Source: an uncultured Nitrospira sp. (GTDB lineage Bacteria; Nitrospirota; Nitrospiria; Nitrospirales; Nitrospiraceae). From it: a DNA stretch of 64,000 nucleotides. Within the stretch, counting starts at the first letter, position 1, and the number at the start of each line of letters is the position of its first letter. The DNA lies in assembly GCA_902500995.1 (NCBI GenBank), contig CABVSR010000003.1, positions 124,001 to 188,000 of the forward strand. The letters run 5' to 3'. The notes under the pieces were generated by a model. The model was given only the letters and a program-made list of their open reading frames with translations. It did not search any database and was not told the DNA's origin. The translations under genes and the position numbers were made by a program. Positions 34,862-42,870 of this stretch are shown piece after piece.

Positions 34862-34891
34862 CAGGATGTGAACAGGCCTGCCGCGTTCGCC

Positions 34892-36175
34892 TTACACCGG
34901 TGTGAATCGCGTGCGCCACTGCAGCAGCGGCCTGACCACACCGGGCCACCGTCCATGAAAGTCGCCTCGCGCCGAGTCACCGTCCCCGCTGTCGTCCACC
35001 CGAAATCCAAGTGCTCGCGGCGCGTGCGCATGGAGACGAAATGGACTCTCGGTCATCAACACGGCGCTCACGGTCATCGTCCCCTCGGCCAAAAAATTCC
35101 CCGGAATCCTGGCGGTAGAGACGTAGCGACCGGCCGGGCGAGGATTCCTCTGCCATGCCGGGTCCCGGTCATGCGCGATGAACACAATGACATCTTCCTC
35201 GTTGTAGAGCTCAACGACCGGGACAAGAACGTGTCCCGGCTTGATGACATCAAATTCCACTTCGAAATCAATCGGCCTCCTGATATCGAAGCGACCCATG
35301 GCGACCCCTGATTCCGTTTGCGCTCGTACCGCACGGAGGCGAACGACCTCATTGCCGGGAGCGCTGGCCTGGTCCGGCCACTCGGCACAGGGCTGGATAT
35401 GCCCGGCATGCAGATAGTGATTGACCACGTCATGCGCCGGCCCCGCCTCCACCACCTGGCCCTTGTTCAGCAGAATCGCCCGTGAACACATGCGCGTGAT
35501 CGCCGGCATGTCGTGGGAGACCAGGATCACCGTCCGCCCATGTTGCCCCACATCCTCCATCTTGCCCATGCACTTCTTCTGAAAGCGCACGTCACCCACC
35601 GCCAGCACCTCGTCGACGATCAGAATGTCCGGATCCATGTGGGCCAGCACAGAAAAGCCTAACCGGACATACATGCCGCTTGAGTAATGTTTGACCGGCG
35701 TGTCGATAAATGGCTCCACTTCGGCGAAGGCGACGATCTCATCGAACTTGCGGGCGATCTCCTCCCGCTTCATGCCGAGAATCGCGCCGCTCATAAAGAC
35801 GTTGTCGCGGCCGGTCAGTTCGGGGTGGAAGCCGGTGCCGACTTCCAGTAACCCGCAAAACCGCCCATTGATGACGGCCCGCCCTTTCGTCGGCTCGGTG
35901 ACCCGCGACAGGATCTTCAGCAGCGTGCTCTTGCCGGACCCATTGGTGCCGATGACCCCGAAGACTTCGCCTTTTTTGATCTCGAATGAGACATCGCGCA
36001 AGGCCCACAAGCTGTCATCGGCCGGCGGCGGGCCGGTGCGGCGGCTGACCAATTGGCGCATCCGGCGTGCCAGGGCGCCGGCCAGGGAGCCGTCCTGCGC
36101 CTGGGACGTTCCCAGCCGGTACTGTTTGGACAAATGTTCGACTCGTACCGCCAGATTATTCATCTCGTTCCGCAT
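34892..36175 (-). CDS. Wzt-like ABC ATPase with C-terminal carbohydrate-binding-type domain
   Basis: Cytoplasmic ATPase of 427 residues. It has the Wzt form: a long N-terminal insertion, Walker A GTNGSGKST at residues 76-84, GRFCGLLEVGTGFHPELTGR, signature HYSSGMYVRLGFS and Walker B ILIVDEVLAVGD. A C-terminal beta domain (about 265-400; Wzt_C type) has FDIRRPIDFEVEF and VPVVELYNEEDVIVF. Such domains select the capped end of an O-antigen or teichoic-acid chain. The expected Wzm permease is absent next door, so the partner is elsewhere. It is the last gene of the acetyltransferase-FkbH-MaoC/SDR-ACP cluster. Confidence 0.87.
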   Translation of the reverse strand: MRNEMNNLAVRVEHLSKQYRLGTSQAQDGSLAGALARRMRQLVSRRTGPPPADDSLWALRDVSFEIKKGEVFGVIGTNGSGKSTLLKILSRVTEPTKGRAVINGRFCGLLEVGTGFHPELTGRDNVFMSGAILGMKREEIARKFDEIVAFAEVEPFIDTPVKHYSSGMYVRLGFSVLAHMDPDILIVDEVLAVGDVRFQKKCMGKMEDVGQHGRTVILVSHDMPAITRMCSRAILLNKGQVVEAGPAHDVVNHYLHAGHIQPCAEWPDQASAPGNEVVRLRAVRAQTESGVAMGRFDIRRPIDFEVEFDVIKPGHVLVPVVELYNEEDVIVFIAHDRDPAWQRNPRPAGRYVSTARIPGNFLAEGTMTVSAVLMTESPFRLHAHAPRALGFRVDDSGDGDSARGDFHGRWPGVVRPLLQWRTRFTPV

Positions 36176-36224
36176 CCCGGCCTGCGATCGGGAGTTGTTT
36201 TAGGATCGGCGCTATGACTGTTCA

Positions 36225-36491
36225 TCAGGGGTGCATCTTCCTCATCGGCGCTGCATCGCTGTTCGTTCTGTCGGCCAGAAACTGCTTCAGCTCGCCGATA
36301 TTTTTCATGTCCGCCAGTTCGTTTCCCTTGAATCGGATGCCGAATGCCTGTTCGATGCCGAACATCAGATTGATATGCGCCACGGAGTCCCAGCCTTCGA
36401 TATCGGCTGCGATCATCTGATCGCGCAGGACGAGGTCGTCATTGTCAAATACCTGGCGAAATACTTCTTCTAATCGATCGTGTAACTCCAT
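36225..36491 (-). CDS. Acyl carrier protein
   Basis: Small carrier of 88 residues with the phosphopantetheine site Ser36 in GWDSVAHINL. This form (GWDS, His-Ile-Asn after it) is common in stand-alone carriers next to FkbH proteins rather than in fatty-acid AcpP, which has DSL. I chose the ATG at 36491 because GAGG lies six bases upstream. It lies between the MaoC-SDR fusion and the ABC ATPase genes and probably carries the glyceryl group made by the FkbH-like enzyme. Confidence 0.88.
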   Translation of the reverse strand: MELHDRLEEVFRQVFDNDDLVLRDQMIAADIEGWDSVAHINLMFGIEQAFGIRFKGNELADMKNIGELKQFLADRTNSDAAPMRKMHP

Positions 36492-36580
36492 CAACGTCCT
36501 CACAGCATACGGTTAGGTTGGCTCTCGTGATCGCCCGTGGCGGAGGCGCAAACGCGTGGATTGCCTCTCAGGGCCGGTGA

Positions 36581-38077
36581 CTATATTTCCAGGATCTGTA
36601 AGGCCTGCAATTGGCCGGTGCCATAGATGGTTCTCACGATCGAGGCTGCGACCTGTTCGACGTCCATGGCTCCCTGTCTTCCCACGGTGGTGTTCGTCTG
36701 GTCCGTCAGGAGTTTGGGTGGCCTGACCAGGAGATGCCGAACCTTGGGGTGGTGGGCGGCAGACCAGGTCACCAGACCTTCGATGGCGGATTTCGCCGTG
36801 ACATAGTGCGGAAATTCCACCGGAAGCTCTCGCACAAATGATGACGACAGCACGATGTTCCACCCGGCCTGCCCGGCCAAGGTGCCGAGAAAGGTCGCCA
36901 TCGGAGCGGAAACGAGCGCGAGACTTCCCCCGAGAAAATCCTGGAACTGCGCGATCTTCTCCGGTTCGAACGCGAGGGGGCGGATCGGCGGAGACGCGTT
37001 ACAGACCAGCAGGTCGAGTCCGCCATGTTGCTTCAGAATCGTCTCCCGCAGAGACAGGCACCAGGGAACATCCGCTGCGTCTCCCTGCACCAATTCAATC
37101 AGCGCCGATCGATCACCCAAGCTCGCGCGAGTCAGGTCCGCTTCCGGCGTGCTGTGTTGATAGTTCAGCAACACCGAACAGCCTTGTGAAGCGAAGGCCA
37201 GCGCGATGGCGGCGCCAAGCCCGCGGCTTCCGCCGATGACCAGCGCGAGCTTTCCCTTCAGTTGCTCTGATTCCGGCAACAGGCCGGCAAGGCGTCGCAG
37301 GGATGGACGGGGGGAATCCTGCCGCACGAACGCCCACATCTGAGCCGTGGCATAGGGTAACGAGCCCGCGGAGAGCGTGCCGGCAGAGCGGAGAAGATCA
37401 AATCGCTCATCGAGATCTTCCACGGCCACCTCGTAGGAAAACGGTGCTTCCTCCTGCGCGGCGGCATCATGAAAATCGAGCGTCAATCGCCAGAAGACAG
37501 CCCGTTTTCCGGGGAGGTGCATGCCCACGACGAAACTGGCCCACATCGTCGCCGCGATCTGGTGCGAGGTGGCGCCTTTCCCGGAGAGTCGCCAGCGTTC
37601 GACCACCTGCGCAAACTCCTCGGTCTGCGGCGCATAGGTGCCTGTCACGCTGGTTCCCGGAAAGAGGGTCGCTGATGTTCGGTCGGCCGGCTCCGCAGCA
37701 CAATCTACGCGGGGATAGACGGATGACTCTCGGTGGCCCTGTCCCGGCCTGAAGGTGAACGTCGCCGTCATCATCAGGCGGGTCGTATCATAGAGTTTGA
37801 CGCGGGCCTTGTCTGTCGACGATTCGATGATGTCGAGTCGGTAGGCCACATCCAGGCTGAGCGGATTACGAAATTCGGCGGAGAGCTGCTGAAGACGGTG
37901 GTCAGGGCGTGCTGAAAGATGTCCCAGTCCGGCCAAGAGGCCCAGGGCACCAAACACCACCGGTTCGGCGTAGGGAGTCGTGCGCGCATAGGCTTCGGAA
38001 ATATGCAACGGGTTCCGGTCCCGACTGGCCGCGCTGAAGCAAGCCAGATCCTGTTTCGTGAAGCGGACGGTGGTCAT
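36581..38077 (-). CDS. MaoC-like dehydratase / short-chain dehydrogenase fusion
   Basis: Bifunctional-looking protein of 498 residues. The N-terminal hot-dog domain (about 1-120) has the hydratase pattern D20-R-N-P-L-H25. A second hot-dog-like half may fill residues 130-265. The C-terminal SDR domain (about 272-498) has the nucleotide-binding GGSRGLG, NAS in LLVCNASPP and the catalytic pair Tyr425/Lys429 in YVTAKSA. The pairing of a dehydratase with a ketoreductase would allow reduction and dehydration of an ACP-bound acyl group. It ends 90 bases before the carrier gene and starts 34 bases after fkbH. Substrate unknown. Confidence 0.82.
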   Translation of the reverse strand: MTTVRFTKQDLACFSAASRDRNPLHISEAYARTTPYAEPVVFGALGLLAGLGHLSARPDHRLQQLSAEFRNPLSLDVAYRLDIIESSTDKARVKLYDTTRLMMTATFTFRPGQGHRESSVYPRVDCAAEPADRTSATLFPGTSVTGTYAPQTEEFAQVVERWRLSGKGATSHQIAATMWASFVVGMHLPGKRAVFWRLTLDFHDAAAQEEAPFSYEVAVEDLDERFDLLRSAGTLSAGSLPYATAQMWAFVRQDSPRPSLRRLAGLLPESEQLKGKLALVIGGSRGLGAAIALAFASQGCSVLLNYQHSTPEADLTRASLGDRSALIELVQGDAADVPWCLSLRETILKQHGGLDLLVCNASPPIRPLAFEPEKIAQFQDFLGGSLALVSAPMATFLGTLAGQAGWNIVLSSSFVRELPVEFPHYVTAKSAIEGLVTWSAAHHPKVRHLLVRPPKLLTDQTNTTVGRQGAMDVEQVAASIVRTIYGTGQLQALQILEI

Positions 38078-38110
38078 GTCGGCAGGAACAACCGGGGCGA
38101 AGCCTGGACG

Positions 38111-40117
38111 TCAGGGTGGGCCATCGAGGGTCTCCCATGAATCGACGTTCCTGACGAACGTATTGGTAATCGGGCCTCTTGCCCGCAGATCGTACCGCCA
38201 CACCTGATGCCCATCGGCATGGTCGGCTGGTTCGAACCCATACTTCGCATAGGCATCCGCGGCCATGGCGTTCTTCTGCGTCGGAATGTACGTTCCCTGA
38301 AGAATGGTGCACCCGGCCTGAGCTGCTTGCCGGCAAAGGTGCTCCAGCATTGTCGCCTCGACGGTCCGGCCGATCACCCGGCAACTCATGAGCCAGGTGT
38401 CGATATCCAGGACATCGCCCTCGCACCGCGCGATCATGACGCTGACCAGACCATGATCCGCGTAGCGGTCGCGCAGCCGCAACGCGAGATGCACGTAGTC
38501 CGGGCTTTTGATGAATGCCGTCAGTTGCGGCATGCCATGGCGCCTGGTGGTCAGATTGAATTGGTTGGTCTTGCCGATCAGCTGCGCGATTCGTGGCAGC
38601 TGGGCATCGTCGAACGGCGTCACGATCGCCTGCATGTGAAGGCTGCGATAAAAATCCTCAAGGGATCCGGCTGCCGCTTCGAGTTCTTTAATCTGCGCCC
38701 TGGCACGATACTGGTCCGCTCGCTCGCTGTCCTCTGCCGTAAAGGAGGCGGTCTCGAGCCCGAGATATTGCGACAGGGCTCTGGTGTAATAGGCGGGATC
38801 TTCCGGCAGCGGAAGCACGTCGACTTCGGGGAGGAATTTTTTGACGATGTCCCGCTCGACCGGGTTGTCGTCGACGAACACCAGACTGTCCAGGCCAATT
38901 TGCAGGGTGTCGGCGATCTTGCGGATGTTGTCCGGCTTGGATTCCCAATTGGCGACAAAAAGAGCAATATCCTGGAGCTTGAGCCGCATCTCCGGATGCT
39001 GTTCGAAGGGTTGGATGGCATCGGCATAGTTATTCTTCGAACACACCGCCAGGATGACGCCTTTGCGTTTCAACTTGAGAAGATAGTCCTGGAAGGCAGC
39101 GAAGGCTTCGCCCTCCGGTCCTTGTCCGAGCTTGATCCCTGCGAGGCCCTCCTCTGCGATCACCCCGCCCCATAAGGTGTTATCGAGATCGAGGACGAGG
39201 CATTTACGGCTCAGGCCAAGATCCGCGGCGATGACCGATGCCGTGTGTCTCGCGAGCAAGGGAAGCGCGTCCAGCGCCACGGCTTGTTTGGAGAGGTTCC
39301 AATATCGGGGGTCGCACCACTGCCGTTTGCCGACGAGCGCCGACAGACGTTCGCAATCCACCAAGGACACCGCATGCCCCGCCGCCTCTCCCAAACGCAG
39401 GTTGACGGCCTGCGTCATCATGTATCGAGAGCCGGGGAGTCTGGACGCCAGGTGGCCCGCGGGTACTTCGCAAGGCAGAGCAAAATTAAACTGCAGGACG
39501 CGGGCGCGCGAACGTTCCGCGACCATCTTCCACAACGCCGTCCAGCGGTCGACTTCATTGCGCACATCCGTCTCGGGCGTTGCGCTGTGATCAGGGAGGC
39601 GGAGATCTCCTTCGTGAACGGCAAGGATGACGATATCCGGCCCGAAGGCATACAGCCGGCTTCCCGGATCGATGATGTCCTGCTGGTATTGCCCGTAGTG
39701 GCTCTCGTAGAGATCGATCTGGATGCCGAGCCGCGCCGCCGCAAGCCGCAACAAGGGACAGAATTGAGTGGTGGTGAAACTGCTCACCAGCGCGATTTTT
39801 GCCGAGCGCAACCGCGGCCAGGTGCCCTCTTCCGCATGGCGTTGAAACAGCGCGCATCCGGCGAGCCAGGTCGTGAAATCATCGCCGGCGTCCACGATGG
39901 CAAGGGCCCATCTGCAAACCTCCGTGTGATGGTTGAGTTGGTCGTAGCAACGCGCAAGTTTGAGGCAGAGTGCGGGAGGCAGTGGAAATGTCAGGGCTTC
40001 CAGATAGGCATGAATCGCTTCTTCGATTCGACCCTGTTTGCGGAAGGCGTCACCGCGCGTCTCAGCCCTGTCCGACGAAGGCGTCTGTTCCGGCGAGACT
40101 GTGCCGCTGGGAATCAT
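38111..40117 (-). CDS. FkbH-like HAD-superfamily enzyme (glyceryl-ACP synthase type)
   Basis: Protein of 668 residues. A short TPR-like N-terminus (about 20-70) and an SGNH-like region (about 80-290) precede the HAD subfamily IIIC domain with Asp310 and Asp312 in LDLDNTLWGG, AVCSKNN and FVDDNPVERD. A GNAT-like acyltransferase domain (about 510-640) has LIGKTNQFNLTTRRH. Characterised FkbH proteins dephosphorylate 1,3-bisphosphoglycerate and load glyceryl onto an acyl carrier protein. The adjacent ACP fits this. The ATG at 40117 has AGGAAGG directly upstream; the frame continues to 40408 but that part is arginine-rich and unconvincing. Confidence 0.88.
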   Translation of the reverse strand: MIPSGTVSPEQTPSSDRAETRGDAFRKQGRIEEAIHAYLEALTFPLPPALCLKLARCYDQLNHHTEVCRWALAIVDAGDDFTTWLAGCALFQRHAEEGTWPRLRSAKIALVSSFTTTQFCPLLRLAAARLGIQIDLYESHYGQYQQDIIDPGSRLYAFGPDIVILAVHEGDLRLPDHSATPETDVRNEVDRWTALWKMVAERSRARVLQFNFALPCEVPAGHLASRLPGSRYMMTQAVNLRLGEAAGHAVSLVDCERLSALVGKRQWCDPRYWNLSKQAVALDALPLLARHTASVIAADLGLSRKCLVLDLDNTLWGGVIAEEGLAGIKLGQGPEGEAFAAFQDYLLKLKRKGVILAVCSKNNYADAIQPFEQHPEMRLKLQDIALFVANWESKPDNIRKIADTLQIGLDSLVFVDDNPVERDIVKKFLPEVDVLPLPEDPAYYTRALSQYLGLETASFTAEDSERADQYRARAQIKELEAAAGSLEDFYRSLHMQAIVTPFDDAQLPRIAQLIGKTNQFNLTTRRHGMPQLTAFIKSPDYVHLALRLRDRYADHGLVSVMIARCEGDVLDIDTWLMSCRVIGRTVEATMLEHLCRQAAQAGCTILQGTYIPTQKNAMAADAYAKYGFEPADHADGHQVWRYDLRARGPITNTFVRNVDSWETLDGPP

Positions 40118-40128
40118 CCTTCCTGCTC

Positions 40129-40770
40129 TCACTGGCTTTGAGTCAGGCCCATGATGGGGCGCGGCTCGTCGGAAGTTTCCGGCAGGCGAATCACGCGCGG
40201 AGCTTCGGTAAAGACTCTCGCTCCGGCAGGAACATGCGACATCACCACCGTATTCGGGCCAATGAACGCGCCATCGCCGATTGTCACGGCGGCAAAGATC
40301 ACGGCACCGGGCCCTACCTCCACGCGATTTCCCAGCCGGGGCCCCTTGTGCAGAGTCTTCTCTCCGCCATAGCCTGCGCCGATGGTGGCATTGTGGCGGA
40401 TCTGGCAATCATCACCGACGATGGTTTTCCAATGGAACACCATACCGTGTTGGTGCACCAGCCACAGTCTTCGCCCCACGATCACGGTCAGAGGAATCTC
40501 AATGCCGTAATGGTTACGTATGTAGCGAAACATGAAGTGGTAGAGCCCGAGCAGGATCGTCTTCACTGCACCTGATCGCTTGTTGGAGACCCAGGTGCCG
40601 AAACGGTGCACGGCAATGGCTCGAAAACCGGGCATCGTCCAGTCGCGGCTGTTGGTGGCCCAATCCTCATGGATCTGGCTGGTCAAATCCTGCACGCTTC
40701 GACACAGTCGACGGAATGTTCCCAGCATAGGCATCTCGGTCGGGTGAAGAAGTTTCGCCAGTACGTTCAT
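40129..40770 (-). CDS. Serine O-acetyltransferase-like hexapeptide transferase
   Basis: Left-handed beta-helix acetyltransferase of 213 residues. The N-terminal helices (IHEDWATNSRDWT, PGFRAIAVHRFGTW) match the CysE family. The hexapeptide part has GMVFHWKTIVGDDCQIRHNATIGAG and IGPNTVVMSHVPAGA. CysE paralogues of this kind often sit in polysaccharide loci and acetylate sugars, so acetylation of a glycan is as likely as cysteine synthesis. ATG at 40770 is chosen; ATG at 40824 with a GAGG site would add 18 residues. It heads the minus-strand cluster, 11 bases before the fkbH-like gene. Confidence 0.82.
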   Translation of the reverse strand: MNVLAKLLHPTEMPMLGTFRRLCRSVQDLTSQIHEDWATNSRDWTMPGFRAIAVHRFGTWVSNKRSGAVKTILLGLYHFMFRYIRNHYGIEIPLTVIVGRRLWLVHQHGMVFHWKTIVGDDCQIRHNATIGAGYGGEKTLHKGPRLGNRVEVGPGAVIFAAVTIGDGAFIGPNTVVMSHVPAGARVFTEAPRVIRLPETSDEPRPIMGLTQSQ

Positions 40771-40969
40771 CGTGCCCCATTGCGGCGCATGGTCCGCATC
40801 CTTTCCGTCCTTCTGCAACGGCATTCCGCCTCGGATAACGGAGAGCGTGTCATCGTCCGTCACGCTCTGCTGAGCGTGAGACCGAACATGTCGAGTGATG
40901 CTGTGGTCCACGCGTGGCGGGCAACCCGAATCTCTGGCCGTCATGTCTGATGTAGCCGATCTTATCATA

Positions 40970-40988
40970 TGTCCAGCATTACTGGACA
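40970..40988. promoter_or_regulatory. 19-bp palindromic operator candidate
   Basis: TGTCCAGCATTACTGGACA: perfect 7-bp arms around a 5-base centre, about 200 bases upstream of the acetyltransferase start. Its shape suits a dimeric regulator. No regulator gene for it is in the window. Confidence 0.5.
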
Positions 40989-41158
40989 AGCCAAAACGGC
41001 GCCGGATGAGAAATTTGTCCGTGGTTCGAGCAGTGATCTGCGCGTAGAACTCGCGAGGACAGACAGTCACACGTAATCGAGAAGTAGCCGAGGAGTGATG
41101 AGCTCTTCGTAGCCTCGACGTGGCTACCAACACTAGGCAAAACAGCTTTCTGAATCGA

Positions 41159-41174
41159 CTAGGTATATCCCTAG
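41159..41174. promoter_or_regulatory. CTAGG-N6-CCTAG palindrome
   Basis: A perfect 5-bp inverted repeat around TATATC. A further CTAGG half-site occurs about 25 bases upstream (in AACACTAGGC). This spacing fits a response-regulator dimer, but the factor is unknown. Confidence 0.4.
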
Positions 41175-41294
41175 GGCTAGAGATGCTCAAGCTTGTCCCC
41201 GCCAGACCCATTGAAGCTTGTGGAAGGGGCCGGCAGGAATCCATCACCATTGGATCAGCATTCATCGATCCAGGCTGAAAGGCCATTTCATGGC

Positions 41295-41323
41295 TTGTAT
41301 GGCAGTGGGGCGCGTGGTACTAT
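41295..41323 (+). promoter_or_regulatory. Possible promoter of the RNA-binding protein gene
   Basis: TTGTAT (41295-41300), a 17-base spacer and TACTAT (41318-41323). The match is moderate. If real, the leader would be about 180 bases long, as in cold-shock-type RNA-binding genes. Confidence 0.3.
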
Positions 41324-41511
41324 TCGCCGTCTCGCACTGGGGCCTGGTGAGGGATGCGTTGAAATGGTTCAGGCCTGACTCGATGTTGCCTTGCCCGGGA
41401 ATCTAATCGAAAGCCAGACCCAAGTCGCCCCGTTACGTCGCGTCTTCGGCCCGTCCTTTCCCTTTCTTTCCTTCGTTCAAGACAATGTCACTACCCAAGA
41501 GGAGGACCCAC

Positions 41512-41838
41512 ATGGGTTCTAAAATTTATGTTGGCGGGTTGCCCTATTCGGCAACCGAACAGCAGTTAAGCGATTTGTTCGCGGTGCACGGGGCGGTTGA
41601 ATCGGCCCGTATCATCACGGACAAGTTTACCGGCCAATCGAGAGGTTTCGGATTCGTCGAAATGGCCTCTTCAGACGAGGCGCAGAAGGCGATTTCGGCT
41701 CTCAATGGGACGGACATGGGTGGCCGGACATTGACGGTCAATGAAGCGCGTCCGCAGGAGCCCCGTTCAGGCGGTCCTGGCCGGAGCGGCGGAGGCGGGG
41801 GATTCAACGATCGTGGTGGCAAGCGCGATCGCTGGTAA
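41512..41838 (+). CDS. RRM-type RNA-binding protein with Gly-rich tail
   Basis: Small cytoplasmic protein of 108 residues with one RNA recognition motif. RNP2 is IYVGGL (5-10) and RNP1 is RGFGFVEM (44-51), with all aromatic contact residues present. A short Gly/Arg/Ser-rich tail (about 85-108) follows. Such proteins (Rbp family) are common in cyanobacteria and Nitrospira and are often cold- or stress-induced. AGAGGAGG lies at ideal distance before the ATG, and a strong terminator lies 23 bases after the stop. Confidence 0.93.
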   Translation: MGSKIYVGGLPYSATEQQLSDLFAVHGAVESARIITDKFTGQSRGFGFVEMASSDEAQKAISALNGTDMGGRTLTVNEARPQEPRSGGPGRSGGGGGFNDRGGKRDRW

Positions 41839-41861
41839 CACCTGACTTTGTATCAGCTCGT

Positions 41862-41897
41862 AGGGCAGTCACCTTGAGGTGGCTGCCCTATTTTTTT
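41862..41897 (+). terminator. Rho-independent terminator of the RNA-binding protein gene
   Basis: Stem AGGGCAGTCACCT/AGGTGGCTGCCCT with one G-T pair and a minimal loop is followed by ATTTTTTT. Confidence 0.92.
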
Positions 41898-42019
41898 GTG
41901 TGGCTGCCGGCGCGATCTCGCTTCGCTTCGAGACCACGATGGCGTTGTTTTTCGATGACCGCTGTAATAGCGTCGGCGAGAATCGCCCGCAGGCAGGCGC
42001 GTGGTTGGAAAGTGATCGG

Positions 42020-42739
42020 TTATTCCAGAAGCGTGAGCGTGAGATCGTCAAAATAGGTGACCGCGTCCGCCTTCGTCCACAATCCGATCCGGCCTCTGGT
42101 GTACGTATTGTCGCAGACCTTGAACAGGACGGCATCGTCGAACATGGCTTTGATCTCGCAGCCCCGTTGTACGACGCGAAGTTTGTGCCACCCCGTTGCC
42201 GGAAGCGGGCGGTCGATCTGTTTCACGATCTGCTGGACCCCGTTCACAACACGGTAGAGGCGGATCTTCTGCTCCACCAAACTCGCCCGCAACAGGTAAT
42301 GATTCCGATCGTCCTTCGCCCGCCACATTAACCCCCCGCCGAAGTCAGCTTTTCCGGCGACGGCGAGATAGGACACCTCGAGATCGATGTTGGCACTGTC
42401 GGTTCCCTCCAGGAGGAGGAGTTTGTACGTCTGATCCGTACCTTTAGGCTGGACTTGAGCCAGCACCTGGGAGGCACTCTTTGCTCGGTCCGTGATGAGG
42501 ATTTTCCATTCGCCGGCCGGTCGCCCGTCAAACAGCGTTCCCACGACGTATGAGCTGGGGAGCATTCCGGGAGCGGAACTGTCGAAATTCCATTGCCGCT
42601 GACGGCGGGAATCGCTCTCTGCTTCTTCGGCTCCTGGTCCCTGGTCCGGCCAGGATGCCCCGCCGCAGATCGTCATCATGAGACAACCTGCAACCAGCGC
42701 AAGACGAATAACGGCGGATAGCATAGTGAGACGGTGCAT
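42020..42739 (-). CDS. Exported protein with concanavalin-like (DUF1080/LamG-type) fold
   Basis: Predicted exported protein of 239 residues. A signal peptide (about 5-28) is followed by a beta-sandwich domain (about 45-239). FGGGLMWRAKDDRNHYLLRA, GWHKLRVVQRGCEIKAMFD and GRIGLWTKADAVTYFDDL are the usual strands of the 3-keto-disaccharide hydrolase/LamG-like family. Many members bind or cleave glycans; no catalytic residues can be assigned. It is the last gene after the exporter operon. A GC-rich 130-base gap separates it from the TPR gene, so co-transcription is uncertain. Confidence 0.7.
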   Translation of the reverse strand: MHRLTMLSAVIRLALVAGCLMMTICGGASWPDQGPGAEEAESDSRRQRQWNFDSSAPGMLPSSYVVGTLFDGRPAGEWKILITDRAKSASQVLAQVQPKGTDQTYKLLLLEGTDSANIDLEVSYLAVAGKADFGGGLMWRAKDDRNHYLLRASLVEQKIRLYRVVNGVQQIVKQIDRPLPATGWHKLRVVQRGCEIKAMFDDAVLFKVCDNTYTRGRIGLWTKADAVTYFDDLTLTLLE

Positions 42740-42870
42740 CAATGTCCGTGTTTCAGAAAATCGTTGAGGACTGTACCTTAAAGAGGGCGCCGTCGGCGAG
42801 AGGTGTCGAAGAAATCCTACCGGCCGCCTGGAGTACATCGTCCGGCAGGGTCCGGCCAGGCGCGCCGCTG

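Larger units (their letters stand above)
40825..41511. other. Long gene-free region between divergent units
   Basis: About 690 bases without a convincing gene. Open frames here have no homology-like character and no ribosome-binding site. It contains several palindromes: a 19-bp one at 40970-40988, GTAGCC/GGCTAC at 41109-41127 and CTAGG/CCTAG at 41159-41174. A possible promoter lies at 41295-41323. The region probably controls both the minus-strand cluster and the RNA-binding protein gene. Confidence 0.6.

Noticed and set aside
38207-39175. A 322-codon plus-strand frame
   Set aside because: It is antisense to the FkbH-like gene, which has clear HAD motifs.
40771-41286. N-terminal extension of the acetyltransferase-like gene up to 41286
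   Set aside because: The frame stays open but the sequence looks random, contains several palindromes and lacks a ribosome-binding site at the far start.
41193-41406. Two short plus-strand frames before the RNA-binding protein gene
   Set aside because: They overlap in different frames, lack ribosome-binding sites and resemble no protein; the stretch is better read as a leader.
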